24,252 nucleotides of DNA, taken from assembly GCA_023390705.1 (NCBI GenBank), contig JAEWCI010000117.1, positions 1-24,252 of the forward strand, read 5' to 3'. The position numbers were made by a program, and so were the translations under genes. Of this stretch, positions 1 through 7,856 are shown in pieces (positions within the stretch are counted from its first letter, which is position 1; each line of letters starts with the position of its first letter). The stretch is from Pseudomonadota bacterium (GTDB taxonomy: Bacteria; Pseudomonadota; Alphaproteobacteria; Acetobacterales; Acetobacteraceae). The notes under the pieces are model-generated. The model was not told the origin of the DNA. It saw only the letters and a list, made by a program, of their open reading frames with translations, and made no database searches.

Positions 1-27
1 GCCGCCGAAGGCGGCGCCGGCGACTGA
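1..27 (+). CDS. C-terminal end of an upstream gene (partial)
   Basis: Frame 1 runs open from the window edge to a TGA at 25-27 and would encode an Ala/Gly/Asp/Glu-rich tail of eight residues. A strong hairpin begins three bases after the stop, which is what one expects just past the end of a transcribed gene. Nothing about function can be said from eight codons. It is also possible that no gene ends here. Confidence 0.35.
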   Translation, partial: AAEGGAGD

Positions 28-29
28 CG

Positions 30-57
30 GCGCCTTTGTGTGTCAACACAAAGGCGC
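30..57. terminator. Perfect 12-bp hairpin, probable intrinsic terminator
   Basis: Bases 30-41 (GCGCCTTTGTGT) are the exact reverse complement of 46-57, separated by a 4-base loop (42-45). The stem is long and GC-rich at its base and begins three bases after a stop codon. There is no T-run after either arm, so it may be a terminator of the U-tract-poor kind common in high-GC bacteria, or an RNA-stabilising element. It lies 53 bases upstream of the small gene at 111. Confidence 0.5.
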
Positions 58-110
58 GCCGGTATGAGCCGGCTGCCGGGCGAGGCGGACCCCCGCCTGA
101 GGACCACACC

Positions 111-248
111 ATGCGCAAACTGCTGATGCTTGCCGTGTTCGCCACCGCGCTCTCGGCCGCCCTTGCCGTATCCGCTTCTGCCCGCTGTGGCGACAAGGAT
201 GGACCGGTTGCGGCCAGGCACACCGAGGACGACACGGGGCGCCACTGA
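111..248 (+). CDS. Small exported protein, 45 residues
   Basis: The predicted 45-residue product begins with a classic Sec signal peptide: Met-Arg-Lys, then a hydrophobic Leu/Ala-rich core (residues 4-20) and an Ala-Ser-Ala site near residue 24. Cleavage there would leave a charged mature peptide of about 21 residues with one cysteine (residue 26). The cysteine is not in a proper lipobox (it follows Ser-Ala-Arg), so a lipoprotein is less likely than a free secreted or periplasmic peptide. The start at 111 is preferred over the in-frame start at 36 because GAGGA sits seven bases upstream and because the signal peptide begins exactly there. The gene converges on rfbD. I do not recognise a family and assign no function; the very short mature part leaves room for a false positive. 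Confidence 0.5.
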   Translation: MRKLLMLAVFATALSAALAVSASARCGDKDGPVAARHTEDDTGRH

Positions 249-276
249 TGAGGCCGGGCCGGCGGGCCACAAGCCC

Positions 277-299
277 GGCGCCGCCGCAGGCGGGGCGCC
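277..299. terminator. GC-rich hairpin between convergent genes
   Basis: GGCGCC at 277-282 and again at 294-299 pair with each other, with an inner GCC/GGC extension (283-285 with 289-291). The hairpin lies in the 70-bp gap between the stop of the + strand small gene (248) and the stop of the minus-strand rfbD (319), where a shared bidirectional terminator would be expected. No T-run is present on either strand, so the call is tentative. Confidence 0.3.
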
Positions 300-318
300 G
301 AGTGTGATAGGGCTGCGG

Positions 319-1218
319 CTACCGTCGCAGTCCGACGAGCTGGTCGAGACAGGCTTCCAGGGATTGCCGCCAGTCGGCCGGGGTGATGCCGTGGATACGG
401 GTGATCCTGCCGCAATCCAGCCGGCCATCGGCCGGGCGATGGGCTTTCGTGGGGTAGTCGGCGGTGGTGATGGCCGTGAGAACCGGCACCTGCTCGCCGC
501 GCGCAGCCAGCCCGGCGAAGATCGCCTCGGCGAAGCCGTGCCAACTGGTGTGCGGCTGCCCGGTGAGGTGGAACAGGCCGAAGCCGGCATCGCCCGCCGG
601 CGCCGCCGCCAGCCGTGGCGCCAGCTTCACGATTGCCGCCGCGAGGTCGGCGGCGAAGGTCGGCGCGCCGTGCTGGTCGGCCACCACGCCTACCGTCTCC
701 CGTCCCTCGCGCGCCAGGCGCAGCATGGTCTTGACGAAATTGTTGCCATCCGCCGAACAAACCCAGGCGGTGCGCAGGATGGCGCTGCGCGGGTTGGCCG
801 CCAGCACCGCCCGCTCGCCAGCCAGCTTGCTGGCGCCATAGACCCCGATCGGGTTCGGCAGGTCGTCCTCGGTGTAGGGCGCGCCCTTGCTGCCGTCGAA
901 GACATAGTCGGTGGAGATGTGGATGAAGGGCACGCCCAGCGCCGCAGCGCCCGCGGCCAGCCAGCCGGCACCCTCGCCATTCACCAGGAAGGCGGTGTCG
1001 CGGTCGTCCTCGGCACGATCCACGGCCGTATAGGCGCAGGCATTCACCACCAGGTCGGGCCGCCAGGGCAGGGAGGCGAAGGCGGCGTCCACGCTGTCGC
1101 GCCGCGAGAGGTCGAGGCTTGGCAGGTCCAGGGCGAAGAGTTCGTGGCCGGCCTGCGGCAGGGCACGGGCCAGGGCGAGGGAAAGCTGGCCATGCTGGCC
1201 GGCGACGAAGATGCGCAT
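319..1218 (-). CDS. rfbD: dTDP-4-dehydrorhamnose reductase RfbD/RmlD
   Basis: Catalyses the last step of dTDP-L-rhamnose synthesis, the NAD(P)H-dependent reduction of dTDP-4-keto-L-rhamnose, in the cytoplasm. The 299-residue product has the usual family length. It shows the N-terminal Rossmann glycine motif GQHGQL (residues 7-12), the S-T-D-Y-V-F-D-G segment (102-109) and the catalytic Tyr127/Lys131 in YGASK. The start at 1218 is chosen because the Rossmann strand MRIFVAG begins there and GAAGGGA lies just upstream; a longer in-frame extension to 1377 would run through the rfbC coding region. It is the last gene of a four-gene operon, 29 bp after rfbC. The glycine motif ends in Ser instead of the common Gly, a mild variation. 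Confidence 0.96.
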   Translation of the reverse strand: MRIFVAGQHGQLSLALARALPQAGHELFALDLPSLDLSRRDSVDAAFASLPWRPDLVVNACAYTAVDRAEDDRDTAFLVNGEGAGWLAAGAAALGVPFIHISTDYVFDGSKGAPYTEDDLPNPIGVYGASKLAGERAVLAANPRSAILRTAWVCSADGNNFVKTMLRLAREGRETVGVVADQHGAPTFAADLAAAIVKLAPRLAAAPAGDAGFGLFHLTGQPHTSWHGFAEAIFAGLAARGEQVPVLTAITTADYPTKAHRPADGRLDCGRITRIHGITPADWRQSLEACLDQLVGLRR

Positions 1219-1247
1219 GCGCTGTCCCTTCTCGGAACCGGGTGTGC

Positions 1248-1799
1248 TCAGAACCAGGCCGGCAGGTCGGAGAGCCGGGGTTGGCAGCGGTCCTTGTCGG
1301 AGAGGATTGCCGCCCCGGGCGCCACCGGCCAGGCAATGCGGAGGTCCGGGTCGTCCCAGGCCAGGCCCTTGTCGCACTCCGGCGCATAGGGTGCCGTGAC
1401 CTTGTAGATCACCTCGGTAGCCGGCTGCCGGGTGCAGAAGCCATGGGCGAAGCCCGGCGGCACCCAGAGCTGGCGCCAGTTATCCGCCGAGAGCTCGGCG
1501 GTCACGTGCCGGCCGAAGCTCGGCGAGTTGCGGCGGATGTCCACTGCCACGTCCAGGATGGCACCGCGTACCACCCGCACCAGCTTCCCCTGGACCTGCG
1601 GCGGGATCTGGAAATGCAGGCCGCGCACCACGCCGACCTCACGCGAGAGGCTGTGGTTGTCCTGCACGAAATCCACACCCAGCCCGGCCGCGGCGAAAGC
1701 GCCGCGTTTCCAGGTTTCGGAGAAGAAGCCGCGGGCGTCGCCGAAGCGTCGCGGCTCGATCAGCAGCACCTCCGGAATAGCGAGGCGTTCGACCTTCAT
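1248..1799 (-). CDS. rfbC: dTDP-4-dehydrorhamnose 3,5-epimerase RfbC/RmlC
   Basis: Epimerises dTDP-4-keto-6-deoxy-D-glucose at C3 and C5, the third step to dTDP-L-rhamnose; RmlC is a cytoplasmic cupin homodimer. The 183-residue length is typical. Family residues are visible in order: the D-x-R-G-F-F segment (21-26), the VVRGLHFQ segment (57-64) with the expected catalytic His62, the WVPPGFAHGF segment (112-121) and Tyr132, the expected acid/base tyrosine. The ATG at 1799 overlaps the rfbA stop in an ATGA arrangement (four bases), so translation is likely coupled to rfbA. The next gene downstream is rfbD. Confidence 0.97.
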   Translation of the reverse strand: MKVERLAIPEVLLIEPRRFGDARGFFSETWKRGAFAAAGLGVDFVQDNHSLSREVGVVRGLHFQIPPQVQGKLVRVVRGAILDVAVDIRRNSPSFGRHVTAELSADNWRQLWVPPGFAHGFCTRQPATEVIYKVTAPYAPECDKGLAWDDPDLRIAWPVAPGAAILSDKDRCQPRLSDLPAWF

Positions 1800-2680
1800 C
1801 GCTGGCGGCCCTCCGCCAGGTCGAGCAGGTAGCGGCCGTAATCGGTCTTGCCCAGGCGCTGCGCCTCCTCGCGCAGTTGGGCGGCGCCGACGAAGCCCAT
1901 GTGGAAGGCAATCTCCTCCGGGCAGCCGATCTGCAACCCCTGGCGTTCCTGGACCGTCTGCACGAAGGTCGCCGCCTGCAGCAGGCTGGCCGGGGTGCCG
2001 GCGTCCAGCCAGGCATAGCCGCGGCCGAGTTGTTCCACCTGCAGCGTGCCTTCCTCCAGGTAGAGCTTGTTGAGGTCGGTGATCTCCAACTCGCCGCGCG
2101 CCGAGGGCTTGAGGTTGCGGGCGCGCTCGGTCACCGTCGCGTCGTAGAAATAGAGCCCGATCACTGCCCAGTTGCTGCGCGGTGCCCTGGGCTTCTCCTC
2201 CAGGCTCAGCGCCCGGCCGGAGGCGTCGAACTCCGCCACGCCGTAGCGTTCCGGGTCGTGCACGTGATAAGCGAAGACCGTCGCGCCCTGCTGGCTGGTG
2301 CAGCGCCGCGCCGCGCCTTGCAGCAGCACCCGCAGATGGTCGCCATAGATGATGTTGTCGCCCAGCGCCAGGGCGCAGGCCTCGCCGCCGATCCAGTCGG
2401 CGCCGATGCGGAAGGCCTGGGCGATGCCGTCCGGGCTCGGCTGCTCGGCATAGGAGAGCTTGATGCCGAAGCGCGAGCCGTCGCCGAGCAGGCGCTTGAA
2501 CTGCGGCAGGTCGTGCGGCGTCGAGATCACCAGGATGTCGTTGATGCCGGCCAGCATCAGCGTGCCGAGGGGATAATAGACCATCGGCTTGTCATAGACC
2601 GGCAACAACTGCTTGCTGGCCGCCAGGGTCATCGGGTGCAGGCGGGTACCGCTGCCGCCGGCGAGGAGGATGCCCTTCAT
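1796..2680 (-). CDS. rfbA: Glucose-1-phosphate thymidylyltransferase RfbA/RmlA
   Basis: Joins dTTP and glucose-1-phosphate to give dTDP-glucose, the committed and usually feedback-inhibited step to dTDP-L-rhamnose. The 294-residue protein opens with the nucleotidyltransferase signature LAGGSGTRLHP (residues 6-16), followed by the Lys-Gln-Leu-Leu-Pro-Val-Tyr-Asp-Lys-Pro segment, a LGDNI-type sugar-phosphate loop, the conserved E-I-T-D-L-N region and RGYAWLDAGT near residue 220. The ATG at 2680 gives the expected N-terminus immediately before the signature; a longer frame to 2827 lies inside rfbB. One base separates it from the rfbB stop, and its own stop overlaps rfbC. Confidence 0.97.
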   Translation of the reverse strand: MKGILLAGGSGTRLHPMTLAASKQLLPVYDKPMVYYPLGTLMLAGINDILVISTPHDLPQFKRLLGDGSRFGIKLSYAEQPSPDGIAQAFRIGADWIGGEACALALGDNIIYGDHLRVLLQGAARRCTSQQGATVFAYHVHDPERYGVAEFDASGRALSLEEKPRAPRSNWAVIGLYFYDATVTERARNLKPSARGELEITDLNKLYLEEGTLQVEQLGRGYAWLDAGTPASLLQAATFVQTVQERQGLQIGCPEEIAFHMGFVGAAQLREEAQRLGKTDYGRYLLDLAEGRQR

Positions 2681-2681
2681 C

Positions 2682-3734
2682 TCATGCGCTCCCCAGGCGC
2701 TGGCCGGCATAGCGCTTGTCGCGGATCGGCCGCCACCAGGTCTCGTTGTCCAGATACCAGCGGATGGTCTGCTCCAGCCCTGACTCGAAGTCCCAGCGTG
2801 CCTTCCAGCCCAGCGCCGTCTCGGCACCGGAGGGGTCCATGGCGTAGCGGAAATCGTGGCCGGGGCGGTCCTTGACGAAGCCGATCAGCCGCTCGCGCGG
2901 GCCCGCCGGGTCGGGGCGCAGCCGGTCCAGCGTGGCGCAGATCGCCTTGACCACCTGGAGATTGGTGCGCTCCTGCCGAGGGCCGAGACAGTAGGTGGCG
3001 CCGGGCTGGCCATGGAACAGCGCCAGGCAGAGCGCCTCGGCATGGTCCTCGACATGGATCCAGTCGCGGATATTGCTGCCATCGCCATAGACCGGCAGCG
3101 GCTTGCCCTCCAGCGCGTTGAGCGTGACCAGCGGGATCAGCTTTTCCGGGAATTGCCAGGGGCCGTAGTTGTTGGTGGTGTTGGAGACGAAGGTGGGCAG
3201 CCCATAGGTGTGCTGCCAGGCCCGCACCAGGTGGTCGGAGGCCGCCTTGCTGGCGGAATAGGGGCTGCGCGGGTCATAGGCGGTGTGCTCGTCGAAGGGC
3301 GGGTCGCCCGGATGCAGCGCGCCGAACACCTCGTCGGTCGAGACATGGTGGAAGCGGAAAGCCTCCTTCGCCGCGCCCGCCAGGCCATTCCAGTGCGCTC
3401 GCGCCGCCTCCAGCAGCACCTGGGTGCCGACCACATTGGTGGTGATGAAGGGCGCCGGGCCATCGATGCTGCGGTCCACATGGCTCTCGGCCGCCAGGTG
3501 CATCACCCGCTCCGGCCGGAACCGCTCGAACGCCGCCCGCACCGCCGCCGCATCGCAGATGTCCACCGCCAGATGCACGTGCCGCGGATGCGAAAGCCAC
3601 TCGCCCAGGGATTCCGGGCTGGCGGCATAGGTTACCTTGTCCAGGTTCACCACCACCGCATCCGTCGTCCCCAGCAGACGACGAACCACCGCAGAACCAA
3701 TAAAACCCAAGCCACCGGTAATCAGGATCGTCAT
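2682..3734 (-). CDS. rfbB: dTDP-glucose 4,6-dehydratase RfbB/RmlB
   Basis: NAD-dependent short-chain dehydrogenase/reductase that converts dTDP-glucose to dTDP-4-keto-6-deoxyglucose, the second step of rhamnose synthesis. The 350-residue protein carries the Rossmann motif GGLGFIG (7-13), the STDEV segment (132-136) with the dehydratase Asp-Glu pair, and the YSASK catalytic motif (Tyr159, Lys163). The start at 3734 places the Rossmann strand at the N-terminus and has a G-rich stretch (TTGGGG) just upstream. It is the first gene of the rfbBACD operon. The 102 bp between it and the upstream methyltransferase hold only weak hairpins (for example 3758-3772) and no convincing promoter, so its transcript could also begin further upstream. 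Confidence 0.97.
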   Translation of the reverse strand: MTILITGGLGFIGSAVVRRLLGTTDAVVVNLDKVTYAASPESLGEWLSHPRHVHLAVDICDAAAVRAAFERFRPERVMHLAAESHVDRSIDGPAPFITTNVVGTQVLLEAARAHWNGLAGAAKEAFRFHHVSTDEVFGALHPGDPPFDEHTAYDPRSPYSASKAASDHLVRAWQHTYGLPTFVSNTTNNYGPWQFPEKLIPLVTLNALEGKPLPVYGDGSNIRDWIHVEDHAEALCLALFHGQPGATYCLGPRQERTNLQVVKAICATLDRLRPDPAGPRERLIGFVKDRPGHDFRYAMDPSGAETALGWKARWDFESGLEQTIRWYLDNETWWRPIRDKRYAGQRLGSA

Positions 3735-3836
3735 AGGCCCCAATATTCCTGCACGGACCGCTTTTCCAGCGGAACATCTACCCACGCGAGCGCAACCGGA
3801 GGTTAAGGTAATTCGCCTCTCAGTTGAAGGGCTTTT

Positions 3837-4607
3837 TTAAGCCGTCCTGATGGCTTCCTGCTCCCCTGCTCCGGCCGGCTTCTTCAGGATGCAGACCGAC
3901 TGGCCGAGGGCATAATCGCCAGCAGGCACCTTCGCCGTGGCGGTATTCCCGTCCACACGGATGAAACGCTCATGCCCGGGATGGATCGCCACCAGCTCCA
4001 TGCCGAGCTTTTCCGCCCAGATGGCAAGGTCGGCACGGTTGATGAAGACATTCAGGTGCCCGGCCTCGGTCTGTTGGCAGACCCAGTCCACATTGGACTT
4101 GAAGATCTCCCAATGGCCCGCCAGGCAGAATTCCAGGAAGGAGAACACCGCCGTCCCGCCAGGCCGCAGCACGCGCTTCGCCTCCAGAAGATAGGCGAAG
4201 GACTCCTCGTGCAGCATATGGGTGAAGACCGAGAAGAAGGCGACGATATCAGCGGTGTCGTTCGCCAAGGGCAGGCGATGCCGGTCGAGCACGCCGTACT
4301 GGAAATCCGGCCGCCCTGCCTTGCGCCTCGCATAGTCCACCAACGCGCGGACGATGTCGAAGCCGGCGTAGCGCAGCCCCTCATACCTGGACAACTGCAC
4401 CGCCAGCCGCCCGGAGCCACAGCCGACATCAACGACATGGGAATTCGGCCCCATCCCGATCTGCCGCAGCAGGGCATGCTCCAGCACGCCGAAATGCTCG
4501 AAATTGCCGCCGACCGCGAGTTCCATGGCGCGGTCTTCCGGATAGGCGGCCAGCATGGCCTCGACCATCTTCTCGTAGTTCTGGAGGTAGCGGAGTTGGT
4601 TGCTCAT
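3837..4607 (-). CDS. Class I SAM-dependent methyltransferase
   Basis: The 256-residue protein has a clear S-adenosylmethionine-binding core: motif I VDVGCGSG at residues 59-66, an acidic/aromatic motif II region (YAGFD), an ADIVAFFSVFTH stretch, and the LRPGG turn typical of the class I fold. The substrate is not evident. Position between glmS and the rfbBACD operon on the same strand suggests O-methylation of a sugar or of a surface glycan, which is inference from context. The ATG at 4607 is chosen because GGGAAG precedes it and the upstream in-frame codons (to 4757) overlap the end of glmS. It is separated from glmS by 103 bp and from rfbB by 102 bp, so it may have its own promoter or be part of a longer transcript. 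Confidence 0.85.
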   Translation of the reverse strand: MSNQLRYLQNYEKMVEAMLAAYPEDRAMELAVGGNFEHFGVLEHALLRQIGMGPNSHVVDVGCGSGRLAVQLSRYEGLRYAGFDIVRALVDYARRKAGRPDFQYGVLDRHRLPLANDTADIVAFFSVFTHMLHEESFAYLLEAKRVLRPGGTAVFSFLEFCLAGHWEIFKSNVDWVCQQTEAGHLNVFINRADLAIWAEKLGMELVAIHPGHERFIRVDGNTATAKVPAGDYALGQSVCILKKPAGAGEQEAIRTA

Positions 4608-4710
4608 GCAGCTTCCCGGCAGGCTTCTGGGCAGGGTTCCCCCACCCCGCCCGGCCGGGCAGCGCCGCGGCGGCCCGTGGCCTGCCACGCCGCATCCGGC
4701 CGGGGCAAAC

Positions 4711-6534
4711 TCATTCCACGGTGACGCTTTTCGCCAGGTTGCGCGGCTGGTCCACATCCGTGCCCTTCAGCACCGCCACATGATAGGCAAGCAGTTGCAC
4801 GGGAATCGTGTAGAGGATCGGCGCCGCGAAATCGGCCACCTTCGGCAACTCGATCACCCGTTCGGCGAAGCGCGAGAGCGGCGCGACGCCATCGGCATCG
4901 GTGAAGGCCATGATGCGGCCGCCGCGCGCCGCGGCTTCCTGCAGATTGCTCGCCGTCTTCTCGAACAGCGGGCCGGAAGGGCAAAGCGCAATGACGGGCA
5001 CGTTCTCGTCGATCAGCGCGATGGGGCCGTGCTTCATTTCGCCGGCGGCGTAGCCCTCGGCATGGATGTAGCTGATCTCCTTCAGCTTCAATGCGCCTTC
5101 CATGGCAATGGGAAAGAGGCTGCCTCGGCCGAGGAACAGCACGTCGCGCGCCTTGGCGACTTCGGCAGCCAGTTCGCGCAACTGGGCGTCGCGTTCCAGC
5201 ACGGCCGCGGCCTGGCTCGGGACCTCCAGCAGGGCCTGGGTCAGCCTGCCCTCGTCCAGCGTCGAAAGCTCCCGCCGTCCCCGGCCGAAGCCGATGGCGA
5301 GGCAGGCTAGCACGGCGAGCTGGGCGGTGAAGGCCTTGGTGGACGCAACGCCGATTTCCGGCCCGGCCACCGTCAGCACCGCGGCGTCGCTTTCCCGCGC
5401 CATGGAGCTTTCCGGCACATTGACCACGGACAGCACCTTCTGCCCACCCTGGCGCAGCAGGCGCAGTGCCGCCATGGTGTCCGCCGTCTCGCCGGACTGG
5501 CTGACCAGGATGGCGGCGCCGCCTTCGGCCAGCGGCGGGTTGCGGTAGCGCAACTCGCTGGCCACGTCCGCATCCACCGGCAACCGGGCGAGTTGCTCGA
5601 TCCAGTAGCGGCCGACCTGGCCTGCGAGGAAGGCGCTGCCGCAGGCCGTGATGGTAAGACGGGGCACCCGCGCCGGGTCGAAGGGCAGCCGCGGGAGGCG
5701 CACCTCCAGCGTCTTGGGATCCAGATATTGCCGCAGCGTGTCGCCCAGCACCGCCGGGTGCTCGTGCAGCTCCTTCTCCATGAAGTGGCGGTAATTGCCC
5801 TTTCCCACCGCGGCACCGGAAACGGCGGTGAGCACCACCTGCCGGGTGACGGGCTGATGCGCGGCGTCGAAGAACTGCGCGCCATCGCCATCCACCACCA
5901 CCCAGTCGCCCTCCTCCAGATAGGAGATGCGACGGGTCAGCGGAGCCAGCGCCAGCGCGTCGGAGCCCACGAACATCTCGCCCTCGCCATAGCCGAGCGC
6001 CAGGGGCGCACCCTGACGCGCCGCCAGCAGCAGGCGCGGATGGCCGGCGAAGATGGCGGCCAGCGCGAAGGCGCCATGGACCCTCTTCAGCGCCGCGGCG
6101 AAGGCTTCCTGTGGCGTGTCGCCCTGGGCGAGATACCAATCCACCAGGCAGACGAAGGTCTCGGTATCGGTTTCGGTTTCGAAGACAGTGCCCTTGGCTT
6201 CCAGTTCGGCACGAAGCTCGGCATGGTTCTCGATGATGCCGTTGTGCACCACGCTGACCCGGGCGGTGGTGTGCGGATGGGCGTTGCGCTCGGTCGGCGC
6301 GCCATGCGTCGCCCAGCGGGTATGACCGATGCCGGTGGTGCCGGCCAGCGGCGCGCGTTCCAGCGCCGTGGCGAGGTTGCCCAGCTTGCCCTCGGCGCGG
6401 CGGCGCTCGATATGGCCGTTCACCAGCGTGGCGATGCCGGCGCTGTCATAGCCGCGGTATTCCAGGCGCCGCAGCGCCTCCAGCAGCAGCGGCGCCGCAG
6501 CGCCCTTGCCGACAACGCCGACGATGCCGCACAT
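4711..6534 (-). CDS. glmS: Glutamine-fructose-6-phosphate aminotransferase GlmS
   Basis: Makes glucosamine-6-phosphate from fructose-6-phosphate and glutamine, the entry step to UDP-GlcNAc for peptidoglycan, lipid A and amino-sugar glycans. The 607-residue length is standard. Met1 is followed by the catalytic Cys2 in CGIVG (the N-terminal nucleophile after Met removal), and the EYRGYDSAG segment belongs to the glutaminase domain. Two SIS sugar-isomerase domains follow, with SQSGETADT, the GVASTKAFT segment, the HAEGYAAGEMKHGP segment and the conserved C-terminal DQPRNLAKSVTVE. The start overlaps the glmU stop by one base (TGATG), so the two are translationally coupled. I saw no glmS-ribozyme-like leader, and none is expected because the gene starts inside the end of glmU. 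Confidence 0.97.
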   Translation of the reverse strand: MCGIVGVVGKGAAAPLLLEALRRLEYRGYDSAGIATLVNGHIERRRAEGKLGNLATALERAPLAGTTGIGHTRWATHGAPTERNAHPHTTARVSVVHNGIIENHAELRAELEAKGTVFETETDTETFVCLVDWYLAQGDTPQEAFAAALKRVHGAFALAAIFAGHPRLLLAARQGAPLALGYGEGEMFVGSDALALAPLTRRISYLEEGDWVVVDGDGAQFFDAAHQPVTRQVVLTAVSGAAVGKGNYRHFMEKELHEHPAVLGDTLRQYLDPKTLEVRLPRLPFDPARVPRLTITACGSAFLAGQVGRYWIEQLARLPVDADVASELRYRNPPLAEGGAAILVSQSGETADTMAALRLLRQGGQKVLSVVNVPESSMARESDAAVLTVAGPEIGVASTKAFTAQLAVLACLAIGFGRGRRELSTLDEGRLTQALLEVPSQAAAVLERDAQLRELAAEVAKARDVLFLGRGSLFPIAMEGALKLKEISYIHAEGYAAGEMKHGPIALIDENVPVIALCPSGPLFEKTASNLQEAAARGGRIMAFTDADGVAPLSRFAERVIELPKVADFAAPILYTIPVQLLAYHVAVLKGTDVDQPRNLAKSVTVE

Positions 6535-7856
6535 CAGGCCTTCTCCTTACGACCCTTGGAATGCCCCTTGGCGCCGCGTCCAGGCTTGATGGCCTGCACG
6601 CCGCGTGCAACGGCCAGGGCGTCCTCGGGCACATCATGGGTGATGACGCTGCCGGCTGCGACCAGTGCCCGGTCGCCTATCCTCACCGGCGCCACCAGCG
6701 CGCTGTTAGAGCCGATGAAGGCATCAGCGCCGATTTCGGTGCGGTGCTTGGCCACGCCATCGTAATTGCAGGTGATGGTGCCGGCGCCGATATTCGCACC
6801 AGCGCCGATGCTGGCATCGCCGAGATAGGCCAGGTGGTTGGCCTTGGCCCCCTCCCCCAGCACCGCCGCCTTCAGTTCCACGAAATTGCCGACATGGGCG
6901 CCACGGCCGATGACGGTGCCGGGGCGCAGCCGGGCGAAGGGACCGACAATGGCGCCGCTTTCCACGGTGCAGCCTTCAAGATGGCTGAAGGCGCGGATCT
7001 CGGCATTGTCCGCCACCGTCACGCCGGGACCGAACACCACATGGGGGCCGATGCTGACATCCTGGCCCAGCCTGGTGTCCCAGGCGAGGAAGACCGTTTC
7101 GGGCGCGGTCAGGGTGGCGCCCCCCGCCATGGCCTGATGGCGCAGCCGTGCCTGCACCTCGGCCTCCGCCGCCGCCAGCTCGGCGCGGCTGTTGATGCCG
7201 CGCAGTTCCGCCTCCGGCGCCTCCTCGGCCTGAACGCGGATGCCCTCCGCGCGGGCCAGGGCGACAATGTCGGTGAGATAATATTCGCCCTTGGCATTGT
7301 CGTTGCGCAGGGCGCGCAGCCAGCGGAACAGGGAGCCGGCCGGGGCGCAGACCACGCCGGCATTGCACAGGCCGATGGCCCGCTCTTCCTCCGAGGCATC
7401 GGCCCATTCGACGATACGGGCGACATCCCCTTCCGCATCCTGCACCACGCGGCCATAGCGGCCGGGATCGGCCGGGCGCATGGCCAGCAGCGCCAGGCCG
7501 GCCGTGGCCCGGCGAGCCTGCAGGCGGCGTAGCGTGGCCTGGGTGATCAAGGGGTTGTCGGCATAGAGAACCGCAACCTCGCCGGCAAAGCCTTCCAGCA
7601 GTGGCGCCGCCTGGAGTGCGGCGTGGCCGGTGCCCAGCCGTTCCATCTGAACCACGCAGGGATGCGGCGTGGCGGCCTTCTGCAGCGACGGCATGTCCGG
7701 GCCAACCACGACCACGATGCGGTCGAACACCGCCTCACACGCCGCGATGAGGTGCCCAAGCATCGGCCGGCCGGCGATGGGATGCAGAGCCTTCGGAAGA
7801 GTGGAGCGCATACGGGTGCCGAGGCCGGCAGCAAGGATCAGGGCAGCGACAGGCAT
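6534..7856 (-). CDS. glmU: Bifunctional N-acetylglucosamine-1-phosphate uridyltransferase / glucosamine-1-phosphate acetyltransferase GlmU
   Basis: Performs the last two steps to UDP-GlcNAc: acetylation of glucosamine-1-phosphate by the C-terminal half and uridylylation by the N-terminal half. The 440-residue product, slightly shorter than the usual ~450, begins with the pyrophosphorylase signature LAAGLGTRM followed by the Leu-Pro-Lys-Ala-Leu segment. It ends in a left-handed beta-helix of hexapeptide repeats, with a NHLAYLGD segment, GTITCNYDG and FIGSNSALVAPV. The ATG at 7856 puts the signature at the N-terminus; the best Shine-Dalgarno match (AAGGAG, 7872-7877) is 15 bases away, longer than ideal, but there is no better in-frame start. 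It is the first gene of a glmU-glmS operon. Confidence 0.96.
   Translation of the reverse strand: MPVAALILAAGLGTRMRSTLPKALHPIAGRPMLGHLIAACEAVFDRIVVVVGPDMPSLQKAATPHPCVVQMERLGTGHAALQAAPLLEGFAGEVAVLYADNPLITQATLRRLQARRATAGLALLAMRPADPGRYGRVVQDAEGDVARIVEWADASEEERAIGLCNAGVVCAPAGSLFRWLRALRNDNAKGEYYLTDIVALARAEGIRVQAEEAPEAELRGINSRAELAAAEAEVQARLRHQAMAGGATLTAPETVFLAWDTRLGQDVSIGPHVVFGPGVTVADNAEIRAFSHLEGCTVESGAIVGPFARLRPGTVIGRGAHVGNFVELKAAVLGEGAKANHLAYLGDASIGAGANIGAGTITCNYDGVAKHRTEIGADAFIGSNSALVAPVRIGDRALVAAGSVITHDVPEDALAVARGVQAIKPGRGAKGHSKGRKEKA

Noticed and set aside
3830..3843. GGCTT/AAGCC hairpin with a T-rich loop overlapping the methyltransferase stop codon
   Set aside because: The stem is only five pairs, the T-run is in the loop and not after the stem, and it overlaps the stop codon, so it is not a convincing terminator.
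4649..4660. 12-base palindrome GCCCGGCCGGGC between glmS and the methyltransferase gene
   Set aside because: No loop and no T-run; short GC palindromes are expected by chance at this composition, so I do not call a terminator or operator.
5593..6765. 390-codon + strand frame opposite glmS
   Set aside because: Antisense to a full-length, motif-complete glmS, with no start signal and no family resemblance.
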